Shown in pieces: positions 15,939-23,889 of a stretch of 33,534 nt of DNA (positions are counted from its first letter, which is position 1; every line of letters starts with the position of its first letter). Both the position numbers and the translations under genes were made by a program. This DNA is from a virus. The stretch lies in the IMG/VR virus record IMGVR_UViG_3300009024_000043, positions 1 to 33,534 of that record; one strand, written 5' to 3'. The notes below the pieces were generated by a model. The model did not search any database. It saw only the letters and a program-made list of their open reading frames with translations, and was not told the origin of the DNA.

Positions 15939-16748
15939 ATGAAATATATTAGAAAAATATTTGAAGAAAGTAAACCGCTTTCTAATGCTTGGAAAACAAA
16001 TTGTATTAAGTTTTTAAAAAGAGGAGATACAGTAGATTCAGGAGAATTATCTAAGATGGGTAAAAGAGATGTTATATTGAAACATTTTCCAATGGCAGAT
16101 CCTAATTTTAGTAACTTTAAACCATCCGATGTTGGTAGATATTTACAAAACAATCCTGGGCTAATGGAATCTGTTAAAAACAATACTAATATATTATTAA
16201 GTAAAAAAACTCCTAAAACTGTTGTTAGTAATAGACATAGTAAGAAAGTAAACGTGGCAGGCTTCGACGCTGGTTATCTAAATATAGATTATAAAGCTAT
16301 TTTAACAAAGGCTAAGCTTTTATCCTTTGGAGAAAAAAACGTAAAAGGAGAAGCTAATTTTAAAATTTCATGTTCTATACCGGACGGTGTATTCGATGGA
16401 GCATCATTAAGTATTAATGTAAATGCTAAATTTGTAGCAAACTATACTATTTCCTTGAATGATAAAGAAGCAGTGATTAATATAGTTCCAAAATCTATCG
16501 TTCTAAATAGCCCTTCTTATAAAATAGGAGCAAGAGTCAGAATACAAATAGTTAATAATAAGGTAAAGATTCATTGGGGAACCTATATGAACAACCCTTT
16601 AGGAAGCAGTGTCATCTATACTATAAAACCCTTAAGTGAATTGAAAAAAGTGGCAGGTTCGGATATAAGTTTTGTAATCCCTAGAGAATCGTTAAGAATA
16701 TCAACAGTTCCTTTAAACGCTGATCAAATTAAAAAAGTAATAGGCTAA
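15939..16748 (+). CDS. Unknown protein with capsid-targeting-like N-terminus, 269 aa
   Basis: A basic protein, the only plus-strand gene between two long minus-strand blocks. Its N-terminus MKYIRKIFEE-S aligns position by position with the T4 capsid-targeting signal MKTYQEFIAE-A. Residues about 12-75 are helical. From about 100 on, the sequence is strand-rich (for example ANFKISCSIPDGVFDGASLS and KIGARVRIQIVNNKVKIHWG), suggesting a beta-sandwich or barrel. No catalytic motif is visible. Its own late-type promoter fits a virion product, and I infer a packaged internal protein. The stop codon overlaps the stop of the convergent gene. Confidence 0.75.
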   Translation: MKYIRKIFEESKPLSNAWKTNCIKFLKRGDTVDSGELSKMGKRDVILKHFPMADPNFSNFKPSDVGRYLQNNPGLMESVKNNTNILLSKKTPKTVVSNRHSKKVNVAGFDAGYLNIDYKAILTKAKLLSFGEKNVKGEANFKISCSIPDGVFDGASLSINVNAKFVANYTISLNDKEAVINIVPKSIVLNSPSYKIGARVRIQIVNNKVKIHWGTYMNNPLGSSVIYTIKPLSELKKVAGSDISFVIPRESLRISTVPLNADQIKKVIG

Positions 16749-17242
16749 ATATTAGATATAAAAGATTCGAAATCAGGTATTAATCTAGAATAAGTAGGTG
16801 TGTATTTTGAATTTTCCATTAAACGTTCCATTGTATCTGGATACACTTCTTTAGTCTTTAATGTAGACGGATCTTTTACAAAAGCTCTAATTTGTTCGTT
16901 TTTATAATCTACTTTAATCTTATCAAATTTTCCTACTACTTGAGTTCCATCTTCATTCCTATCGCTTAGCATAGAATTCATCTCAATACCTCTTATTCTA
17001 TCTCCCGGTTTAAACATATTATTAATAGTATTTACATACTGTCTAAAATCAGTTACACCTACATCTGCGTTTCTAGATAGATCGCTAAGAGGAAGTATTT
17101 TAATAGATATACCTGGCGTAAACTGGCTTCTACCCATTACAAAATTAAAGTCTCCCTTTTCTCCGTAAAAAGGTAAACCTTTTGAGAAGTTTCTGTGCTG
17201 TGCAGCAGTCATCACTATGTTATTTTCGTATATAAAGTCCAT
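16745..17242 (-). CDS. Hypothetical protein, 165 aa
   Basis: No family recognised. Strand-rich middle section (ISIKILPLSDLSRN, FKPGDRIRGIEMN, VGKFDKIKVDYKNEQIRAFV), no membrane segment, no cysteines. The start overlaps the upstream stop (TAATG), so translation is coupled to the lamin-tail-like gene; a second Met at residue 11 is possible. It is the last gene of the sigma-factor operon, and its TAG overlaps the stop of the convergent plus-strand gene. Neighbours suggest a virion component. Confidence 0.75.
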   Translation of the reverse strand: MDFIYENNIVMTAAQHRNFSKGLPFYGEKGDFNFVMGRSQFTPGISIKILPLSDLSRNADVGVTDFRQYVNTINNMFKPGDRIRGIEMNSMLSDRNEDGTQVVGKFDKIKVDYKNEQIRAFVKDPSTLKTKEVYPDTMERLMENSKYTPTYSRLIPDFESFISNI

Positions 17243-18225
17243 TAGTAATTAATAGGATGTTTTATTTTTTTATATCCAGTTATATTGTAAAACTGACGTG
17301 TATCTACTCCTTCACCGTTGATATCAACAAATTGAAGCTGTTTTAAATATATATCTAGAATAGGATGCTCTAAAAGGTATGTTAGTGGAAATATTGGAGC
17401 ATCTTCGCCTTCATTACTTATTCCCCATATTTTTATACCCGTTATGCCGTCAGTTGATAAGTCGGATATGTTATCGAAGGAAACTCGATAGACGGGAGAG
17501 TAAGTAACTCCATGCTGTATAGTTGATCCCGTTTGCCAGTACCCAATTGAAGTACTTTCTCCTCGTTTATCCGTGCTTATCCATGTTGGAATATAATCTA
17601 TGGTATCTATTCTTTCAATAGAACTATTAGAATTTTTAGGAGTAGGAACAGCGTTGCTTAAGAAGTCATCTCCAGATTTATCAGTTTGATAGCCATTTCC
17701 TTGTCCTTCTACATATCCCGAAGAATTACTTTTTCTTTTTAAAGATCGCCCAGCCGATACATCAATAGCAAAGCTAGTCCCAGGGTTTCCAGTATTATCA
17801 GGTAAGTTATTAGTATTAGGAGAATCATATAATAATGTATCTACTATTTGATCAGATGAATCTAATATTCTAATACCATCAGTTGAGGATCCTCCGTTTT
17901 GAAAGTCCATTGCTCCTGTTACAAAATCTGCATTGATTCCGGAACCTGTTAAAGTCTCTGCTATTAAAAAATAAGAATAGGGTTTTATTGAATTATTAGA
18001 AGATATGATACTTTGAGTATTAAAAGAAGATCCGGCAGTTTGAACTTTATAATTAGATATATCAACTGTTGTGTTAGTTGGGTTGTATAAAACTATCCAT
18101 TCTAAATTAGTATCAGTACCTACTGCATCATATAATACTTCCGCAATAACTAAATTAGAAGAAGTACCCTGGTTCGCAGGGATTGGGTTTAAACTAATTA
18201 ACTCAGAGGCAGATTTGCTTATCAT
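17242..18225 (-). CDS. Surface-type protein with inserted lamin-tail-like domain
   Basis: A 327-aa protein in three parts. Residues 1-12 (MISKSASELISL) match the start of the next paralogue. Residues about 24-200 form a lamin-tail-like (LTD) immunoglobulin fold: VIAEVLYDAVG, then LEWIVLYNPTNTTVDISNYK, and a later NTGNPGTSFA...AGRSLKRKS, typical of the family in bacterial surface proteins. Residues 208-327 (YIPTWISTDKRGESTSIGYW and on) are homologous to nearly all of the 145-aa gene at 18241-18678. LTD modules occur in extracellular adhesin-like proteins, so this is probably displayed on the virion, possibly binding host surface glycans. Ligand and location are inference. Confidence 0.82.
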   Translation of the reverse strand: MISKSASELISLNPIPANQGTSSNLVIAEVLYDAVGTDTNLEWIVLYNPTNTTVDISNYKVQTAGSSFNTQSIISSNNSIKPYSYFLIAETLTGSGINADFVTGAMDFQNGGSSTDGIRILDSSDQIVDTLLYDSPNTNNLPDNTGNPGTSFAIDVSAGRSLKRKSNSSGYVEGQGNGYQTDKSGDDFLSNAVPTPKNSNSSIERIDTIDYIPTWISTDKRGESTSIGYWQTGSTIQHGVTYSPVYRVSFDNISDLSTDGITGIKIWGISNEGEDAPIFPLTYLLEHPILDIYLKQLQFVDINGEGVDTRQFYNITGYKKIKHPINY

Positions 18226-18240
18226 ATTATTAATCTTATT

Positions 18241-18678
18241 TTAATAGCTGATAGGCATTGACTTTTTCTTACAGCCTATGATAGAATAAGTTCCTCCAGG
18301 AACTACCACATTTCCCGTTGCGTCTGTAAATTCAAATTTATTTAAGTAAATATCAAGAACAGGATTACCATGATTAGGCGCTACTGATCCTTTAAAAAAG
18401 TTTATTGGAAAAATAGCGGCATCGTCAGTGGTATTACTTATTCCCCATACTTTTACATGAGTCGCAGTGACTAATGATAAATCAGCAAATATAACCTTGT
18501 ACACTGGAGAATATGTGAGACCTTGTTGGTTTGTTGAACCTATCTGCCAATAGCCAATCGATGTACTGTGACCTCTTTTATCTGTGCTTATCCAGGTTGG
18601 GATATAATCAACATTTGCTCCTCCTGAACTATAGTGTTCTAATTGTATTAATTCTGTTGCGCTTTCTATAGATACCAT
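18241..18678 (-). CDS. Short paralogue of the lamin-tail-like protein, 145 aa
   Basis: This protein has a short leader (MVSIESATELIQL) and then the same C-terminal domain as its downstream neighbour: YIPTWISTDKRGHSTSIGYW, LTYSPVYKVIF, VKVWGISN, ILDIYLNKFEF-type strands and a closing IIGCKKKSMPISY. The shared domain is roughly 60% identical by eye. It lacks the lamin-tail insertion. The two genes lie in tandem, 15 bases apart, and look like a duplication. The domain is strand-rich and probably a virion surface or attachment module; I do not know its family. Confidence 0.8.
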   Translation of the reverse strand: MVSIESATELIQLEHYSSGGANVDYIPTWISTDKRGHSTSIGYWQIGSTNQQGLTYSPVYKVIFADLSLVTATHVKVWGISNTTDDAAIFPINFFKGSVAPNHGNPVLDIYLNKFEFTDATGNVVVPGGTYSIIGCKKKSMPISY

Positions 18679-18693
18679 TTACTTAATATTTTT

Positions 18694-19254
18694 TTATAAC
18701 GTACTTGTTTTAGTATAGATTAAAAGAGCGTCTACTTTAAAGCTATATCTAGTACTAGGGTTACTAATAACTATTTTATTTATAAAATCAGAAGGGTCAT
18801 TAGTAACAGGGTTAGTAAAGATACTAAAGAAATTATATAAAGGGTACGTAGATTCTTTACCAGATGCATCTGTAATAGTTATATATGACTTTTTATATTT
18901 CAAAGGCACTTCTTCTAAATTTTCATCTTCATGTTCATACATTACTTTTAATACAATACCTCTTACGTAAGAAATATTAGGATCTAAATCTTCAGAAGGA
19001 GATGCTAGTATTATTTTATTATCAAATAAAGTTAACGAATTCCACTCAGCTCCAACTTCAGCTTTAGGTATTTCAAGTTGCATGCACTGTTTTCCATCTA
19101 CTGGATATGCAAAATCATCTAAGCATATTTTACCTATTGTTTTTTCACAATCTCCTATTGCAAAACAACTATCCTTTAATGTAAGTAAAGCCTTAGTTGC
19201 AACAGTTGAACATGCACATAAACCATTGACACAATCTCCTTTACAGTTACCCAT
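18694..19254 (-). CDS. Cys-rich N-terminus, strand-rich protein, 186 aa
   Basis: Eight cysteines fall in the first 57 residues (Cys4, 8, 13, 15, 30, 36, 44, 57), starting GNCKGDCVNGLCACS, and none in the remaining 129. The rest is strand-rich and soluble (EWNSLTLFDNKIILASP, YVRGIVLKVMYEHED, RYSFKVDALLIYTK). The Cys spacing suggests metal clusters or disulfide bonds formed after release. It lies between the membrane-protein genes and the paralogous surface genes, 15 and 11 bases away, in one operon. Probably a virion component; no family recognised. Confidence 0.77.
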   Translation of the reverse strand: MGNCKGDCVNGLCACSTVATKALLTLKDSCFAIGDCEKTIGKICLDDFAYPVDGKQCMQLEIPKAEVGAEWNSLTLFDNKIILASPSEDLDPNISYVRGIVLKVMYEHEDENLEEVPLKYKKSYITITDASGKESTYPLYNFFSIFTNPVTNDPSDFINKIVISNPSTRYSFKVDALLIYTKTSTL

Positions 19255-19265
19255 TAGTTACTATT

Positions 19266-19994
19266 TTATTTTCCCCAATTCTTTTGAGGACGTTCATCTG
19301 ATTTTTTATGAGTACCTTTAGATACTTTTAAATCATGATCCGTTTTATTTATATATCTGTTTGGATCCGATACATTGCTAGTTTCAAATAAAGTATCTTC
19401 ATATTGTTTTTTAGATGAAACTTTTTCTGTAACTTCAGCATGCAAATTGGAGCCAGACGCTAGATCTGTGGTTTCATCGGGTTCTGATTCTTCTGTTTTA
19501 GACAGATTTGATTCTTCGTCTATTAAATTGTCTTTATCTTGAATGTTTTCATTAAATTGTATATAGAAATGCAAAGAGGTAAGAGACATTATAGGTAAAG
19601 TACCGCCCTGTATAAGAGCTAAAAGTCTCCTATGATCTAGTAATTCCCAATCCTCAAACCAGGGAGAAACTAATTCAACCCATGATAGAAAACCAGATTC
19701 ATTTAACGATATTTCCTTAAACTCATAAAACACATTTCCAATGATTTGAATTAATGTAACCATTATAAACAAAAACCATATGCTTCCTTTGCTAATCTTA
19801 ATAGACGCAGCAGATACTGACGCAAGCGCAAAAATTTCTATAGCAACCGATAGATAAATGGCCCATGATAAAGGATTACCTATGTCATACCAACTTACGA
19901 CATGACTAATAGACATTATAACTACAAGTAATATAGGTAGTAAAAAGGAATTTCTAATTAACGTAATTTTATTATTTTTAATCCATTCAATCAT
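19266..19994 (-). CDS. Four-pass membrane protein with acidic tail, 242 aa
   Basis: Predicted membrane segments at about 16-34, 42-64, 71-91 and 123-147, followed by a hydrophilic tail (150-242) rich in Glu, Asp and Ser. The tail carries no motif I recognise. Its start overlaps the preceding gene by 8 bases. Together with the two upstream membrane proteins it forms a run of three consecutive membrane genes after the sigma factor. A holin-like or host-envelope-remodelling role is possible, but four segments and a long tail are atypical for a holin. Function unknown. Confidence 0.75.
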   Translation of the reverse strand: MIEWIKNNKITLIRNSFLLPILLVVIMSISHVVSWYDIGNPLSWAIYLSVAIEIFALASVSAASIKISKGSIWFLFIMVTLIQIIGNVFYEFKEISLNESGFLSWVELVSPWFEDWELLDHRRLLALIQGGTLPIMSLTSLHFYIQFNENIQDKDNLIDEESNLSKTEESEPDETTDLASGSNLHAEVTEKVSSKKQYEDTLFETSNVSDPNRYINKTDHDLKVSKGTHKKSDERPQKNWGK

Positions 19995-20310
19995 TTAATT
20001 CTATCTTATTTTTTATTTCAGATAGGCTTGTTTTTCCTTTATCTAAATCATCTTCATATATCAAATAGTCTAACATTACACTTTCCATAATATTTGTTAC
20101 TTCTTTTTTAGTAGCAGATGACCCCTTAAGATTTCCTATTTCAGTAGTTAAAGAGTCTACTGAGTTTATCAATTCAAGATTAGTTTTATCTATTTTAGAA
20201 TTAACTTTAGATATTTTTTTACTAGTACAGCCTTTGCCTAAATATAACATTACAAATAAAATAGTTAGTATTTGCCAAATCCATTTAGAAACAATTTCCT
20301 TAATTTTCAT
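19987..20310 (-). CDS. Single-pass membrane protein with coiled coil, 107 aa
   Basis: One membrane segment (about 11-27) is followed by Gly-Cys-Thr-Ser-Lys-Lys and a helical coiled coil (about 34-65, ISKVNSKIDKTNLELINSVD). The layout mirrors the 279-aa membrane protein at 11828-12667: membrane helix, Cys, coiled coil. The Cys context (LGKGC) is not a good lipobox. Upstream is a third membrane gene. An inner-membrane spanin-like or scaffold role is plausible but unproven. Confidence 0.7.
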   Translation of the reverse strand: MKIKEIVSKWIWQILTILFVMLYLGKGCTSKKISKVNSKIDKTNLELINSVDSLTTEIGNLKGSSATKKEVTNIMESVMLDYLIYEDDLDKGKTSLSEIKNKIELND

Positions 20311-20327
20311 ATTAATATTATTTATTT

Positions 20328-20852
20328 TTATTTATTAAAAAAAGAGATCACGTATTCATAGATAAAATTGTAAGGAAGCATAAAAAGAATTAATGTCCAT
20401 AATATTATATGAAAAAATGTTCTTAGAAAATTATATAATGAAGCGTTTTTCCAATTAAAGGATATTTCTACCATATATCCATAGAAATCGCTATCTTTTA
20501 CCCTAACAGCTTTGGTTTTTATTAATTCTATTATGTCAGCTTTAATAAAAATATCATTATGTTTAGAAATTTCTCTACTGATAAAGCTTAATTCTAGTTT
20601 TTCAAGTTCTTTTTTTTGATCTTCTTCTAATTCTTCGTATGGTTTATTAACTAGTGATAGAGTTTCTGCTTTCAAATTAATAGCTTTTACATAAGAAAAC
20701 CAAGAGTACTTAAATATTTTATTACTAACGAGTTCACTTTCTATTTTCTTTAACTTTCTTATGTAGAATATAAACAGATAGAATTCTTTAATCATGTATA
20801 TGATTCTACGTATTATATTAATCGGACTTATGCTTATTATTATATTTTTCAT
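20328..20852 (-). CDS. Membrane protein, 174 aa
   Basis: An N-terminal hydrophobic stretch (about 13-33) and a strong C-terminal membrane segment (about 143-165, FFHIILWTLILFMLPYNF) flank a charged, helical middle (35-125) with EELEEDQKKELEKLELSF. No family recognised. It overlaps the sigma-factor stop by ATGA, so the two are translationally coupled. Coupling a membrane protein to a sigma factor recalls bacterial anti-sigma pairs, but I see no anti-sigma signature, so this is only a thought. Confidence 0.73.
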   Translation of the reverse strand: MKNIIISISPINIIRRIIYMIKEFYLFIFYIRKLKKIESELVSNKIFKYSWFSYVKAINLKAETLSLVNKPYEELEEDQKKELEKLELSFISREISKHNDIFIKADIIELIKTKAVRVKDSDFYGYMVEISFNWKNASLYNFLRTFFHIILWTLILFMLPYNFIYEYVISFFNK

Positions 20853-21514
20853 TTTGATTTTATTTTAAAGTCAGGTAAAGAATCTGATAATTTTCTGTTT
20901 ACGTCTGGATCTTTTTTAATTACTGATTTTCTTATTTCGAACCTAGCTTTTCTAAGTTTGGTCTTTACTGTGTTTTCTGGCATATCATATTTTAAAGCTA
21001 TTTCTTTAACCTTTGTATTGTTTACCATTTTATCAATAGCTATGTTCTTTAGAAGTTCATCTTCTAAATTAAATATTTCATTTATAGTTCTATTAAAGAT
21101 TTCAGTAACTTCGTTTTGACTATTCACTTTGTCAGTTACCGATAGAGAATCGTTATAATTATTGTCTTCATATAAGGAAGATATTTCAATGTATCTTGGG
21201 ATATCTTTATATTTTCTATCTAAGTAATACAAAGTTTCATTTCTAGCTATTGTAAAAGCCCATGTGGTAAATCTACCTGAACCTGGATTGTATTTTTCCA
21301 TGTTATTGAATATCTTTACTAGAGTAAAATGAAGAGCTTCTTCTGTATCTAAGTCGTTTTTGCAAAATTTCCAAATGTGATATTTTAATTTTGGGTATAC
21401 TAGTTCGGCTATTTCTTCATATTCCCTATTAGTATGTTCTTTTCTATATATTAGTACAGCTATTTCTTGTATTCGGTTGTTTATTTTTTTATTGATCTCA
21501 TCAAAAGCAGGCAT
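20849..21514 (-). CDS. ECF-like sigma-70 family factor, candidate late sigma factor
   Basis: A 221-aa protein. Region 2 spans about 37-103 with YPKLKYHIWKFCKNDLDTEE, ALHFTLVKIFNNMEKYNPG and RFTTWAFTIARNETLYYLDR. Region 4 spans about 145-198, with a helix-turn-helix at about 166-190 (KVKEIALKYDMPENTVKTKL). Spacing and length fit ECF-type factors, with a longer linker between the two regions. T4 uses the small sigma factor gp55 for its TATAAATA late promoters. Here an equivalent role is likely, because the AGATAAATA element recurs in front of structural genes. The leader upstream carries a short AAC/CAA repeat. No anti-sigma factor is seen. Confidence 0.9.
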   Translation of the reverse strand: MPAFDEINKKINNRIQEIAVLIYRKEHTNREYEEIAELVYPKLKYHIWKFCKNDLDTEEALHFTLVKIFNNMEKYNPGSGRFTTWAFTIARNETLYYLDRKYKDIPRYIEISSLYEDNNYNDSLSVTDKVNSQNEVTEIFNRTINEIFNLEDELLKNIAIDKMVNNTKVKEIALKYDMPENTVKTKLRKARFEIRKSVIKKDPDVNRKLSDSLPDFKIKSK

Positions 21515-21563
21515 ATTTATGTTTATTTTTGTTGTTGTTGTTATGTTAGGTAAAAAGTATTAT

Positions 21564-21866
21564 TTACTGTTTAAGAAGTTCATTAATGATGTTTAGACAT
21601 CGTTGGCATTTTTCATATTCTTCGATTTCAGGTTTTTTAAAATAATTAATTGCTTTTTCAAGACCTTTGACCCAATCTTCTCTAGCTAACGTTATATGTG
21701 TTGTATCTTCGGTAGCGTTTATTTGTAGAATATCAACTGCGAGTGAAGTTTTATTTAGATATTCTTTTTCTATAGAGTCTAGAAGAGCCGTGTAAACAAC
21801 ATCTTTATTTTGTACTAAGAAATCTCCTAGGGTTTCATCTAATTCTGATAAAATTATTTCTTTCAT
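21564..21866 (-). CDS. Hypothetical small protein, 100 aa
   Basis: Acidic, helical protein (MKEIILSELDETLGDFLVQ) with a Cys pair in KCQRCLNIINELLKQ at the C-terminus (C-x2-C). No family recognised. It is the first gene of the sigma-factor operon, 49 bases before the sigma start, with a GTATAATAT element upstream. This position suggests an early or middle product. Confidence 0.68.
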   Translation of the reverse strand: MKEIILSELDETLGDFLVQNKDVVYTALLDSIEKEYLNKTSLAVDILQINATEDTTHITLAREDWVKGLEKAINYFKKPEIEEYEKCQRCLNIINELLKQ

Positions 21867-21900
21867 GTGGGTTTATTTTTAATTATGTTTAAATATAAGA

Positions 21901-21909
21901 ATATTATAC
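21901..21909 (-). promoter_or_regulatory. Host-type promoter element, GTATAATAT
   Basis: The first base lies 43 bases before the 100-aa gene, which heads the sigma-factor operon. TATAAT is a -10 hexamer; no clear -35 box. It makes sense for a phage sigma factor to be driven by host polymerase. Confidence 0.45.
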
Positions 21910-21919
21910 TTAATTAACG

Positions 21920-23884
21920 CTAAGAATTATAAAAATTTTTTGAAATTTTATTAATTTTATTTAAATGATTTACGTCAAATACACTTTTTTTATCGGAAGC
22001 TTTAAATTCTTTAGGGTTTAATTGATTATTTAGATCGTTTAGTCTGTCAAAATCAAAAGCCTTTTTTTCTGTTTTTACGTCTAATACTTTTTCGTAAAGT
22101 TCATTTTTATACTCTTCTGATGTATTTTCGTATACTTCTCCTCCTATTTCCCAAAACTGAGGTGAATCAAAAAGAGGGGAAGTATTTACGCATGTCATAG
22201 CTAAGTCATCGTTTCCGCTTTGGCATCTATAAGAACCTCCTCTAGTTCTTCCAAATGAAGATAGTTCTAAATAAGTTTCATAACAAGTAATCAATATTTT
22301 ATTAATTGATACGTAATATCTAAATTTTTCACAGTACTTTAATTTGTTAGTTGGTCCTAGTCTTACTCCGGCCTTTATGTTTTTAGAAAGTTCTGTATGT
22401 TTAGTGTGAACCATTTGACCCCACCAATACTGTTCATTTAAAGAGAATCTATTATGTAAAATATCACCTTTATGATTTAGTTCTAAAACAATACGCACCT
22501 TTTCTGGATTAAATATATCGTATATTATTTTTTCACATGTTATAGAGAAATCATTAATGTTTAATGTGTTAGACCTAAATTTACCTACTTGAACCATAGA
22601 CACGCAATCAAGTTCACTTTTAATATTATTTTTATGCTTGATTAGGTCTTTAATAGGTAATGTTACTATTTTAAAGATATTTAACACTGAGTAATCTTGA
22701 TCCATTCCATCGGCTGTATCTATTGAAAACACATAATATGAAGGATCATTTTTAAAATCACTAAGTGTAAAATCTTTATATTTCTTATGAAAGCTTAGAA
22801 AATCATTTATATAAAAATCTTCTTCTTCTAAGTCTAGACTAGTATTGACATAATTAGATTGAAATGTTTCTAATTTTTGAAGATCATTTGAAGATAGTAG
22901 AAGCTGATCTGATGAAAAGAACTGTAAACCATATTCCTGATTGAAGTCTGTTTCAGATCCCATATTCGCTATGGTTTTTTTCTTCCAATCCTCGTCTCTT
23001 CCGGGTACTTGCCACCAATCTACTCTCATGGGGCTGTAGTCATTTTCTCCATCCACTGCATCTGACCATATATCCCAGAATTTGTTTCTTCCATTTGGAG
23101 TAGACGTTATGACTACTTTTGCGTAAGGATCTTCCGTTATAGTAGGTAAAATAGCTCTATAAAACTTATCTAAGTTAGATTCAGATATATGAGCAAATTC
23201 ATCTATATACAAAAAGTTTACTGTCATACCAATACCAGATTTTTTAGTAGTTGTTCTAAGAACTAATCTACAATCATTATCTAGCCTAATAGAAGACTCG
23301 TTTATTTTAACTATTCCAGGTTTCATAAAGAAAGGCAGATTATCTAAAACTATTCTTAGTTTCTCCATTATCTCCTTAGTGGTTGTCATATTATCGGCAA
23401 CCATTAGTACGTTCTTTTCTTTATTAAACAATAAAAACCATACTATGTATATAGCAGTCGTTACTGTTTTACCTATCTGTCTACTAGCCATTAATATGTT
23501 AAACTTGTTGTTGTGCATATTCTTAACTAATTGCTCTTGAAAATCTCGCAACCCTCCTGCGTCTTCGACTGACATGTCACCTTTCGGGGTTCTAATGAAT
23601 GCAAACTTTTTAGAAAAATACATTGGGTCTGATTTGCACTTTTGCATTTCTTGCCATTCTTCTTTAGTGTATTCAAAAGGTAAATTTGCTCTTTTTAATA
23701 AAATATCGTTTTCTTTAAATGGAGTATTTTGCATTCCACGTATGTCCATTCCTTCTTGAGAAACTTTATGTATAATATCATTTACTTTTTTAGAATTCCA
23801 TACATGATTATTATTGCCTTCTGAATTGAGACTAGATAGTTTCAAGGAAGTAAAACCTCCTCCTTTTGATAATGGGTTTTGCAT
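21920..23884 (-). CDS. terL: Terminase large subunit, T4 gp17-like
   Basis: A 654-aa two-domain packaging motor (T4 gp17 is 610 aa). The ATPase domain has Walker A MASRQIGKT (132-140), Walker B LYIDEF (225-230) and a coupling motif VITSTPNG (258-265). The nuclease domain begins near FSIDTADG (Asp389) with a second acidic patch at Asp395/Asp397, and a late GNDDLAMTCV supplies the last acidic residues. It cuts concatemeric DNA and pumps it into the prohead through the portal. The probable small subunit lies 5 bases upstream. All key motifs are intact. The N-terminal 60 residues are extra and poorly conserved in appearance. Confidence 0.97.
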   Translation of the reverse strand: MQNPLSKGGGFTSLKLSSLNSEGNNNHVWNSKKVNDIIHKVSQEGMDIRGMQNTPFKENDILLKRANLPFEYTKEEWQEMQKCKSDPMYFSKKFAFIRTPKGDMSVEDAGGLRDFQEQLVKNMHNNKFNILMASRQIGKTVTTAIYIVWFLLFNKEKNVLMVADNMTTTKEIMEKLRIVLDNLPFFMKPGIVKINESSIRLDNDCRLVLRTTTKKSGIGMTVNFLYIDEFAHISESNLDKFYRAILPTITEDPYAKVVITSTPNGRNKFWDIWSDAVDGENDYSPMRVDWWQVPGRDEDWKKKTIANMGSETDFNQEYGLQFFSSDQLLLSSNDLQKLETFQSNYVNTSLDLEEEDFYINDFLSFHKKYKDFTLSDFKNDPSYYVFSIDTADGMDQDYSVLNIFKIVTLPIKDLIKHKNNIKSELDCVSMVQVGKFRSNTLNINDFSITCEKIIYDIFNPEKVRIVLELNHKGDILHNRFSLNEQYWWGQMVHTKHTELSKNIKAGVRLGPTNKLKYCEKFRYYVSINKILITCYETYLELSSFGRTRGGSYRCQSGNDDLAMTCVNTSPLFDSPQFWEIGGEVYENTSEEYKNELYEKVLDVKTEKKAFDFDRLNDLNNQLNPKEFKASDKKSVFDVNHLNKINKISKNFYNS

Positions 23885-23889
23885 AGTTA

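Noticed and set aside
21521-21545. AAC/CAA triplet repeat in the sigma-factor leader
   Set aside because: It could be an unstructured translation-enhancing leader, but it is a single short tract and I cannot separate it from chance.
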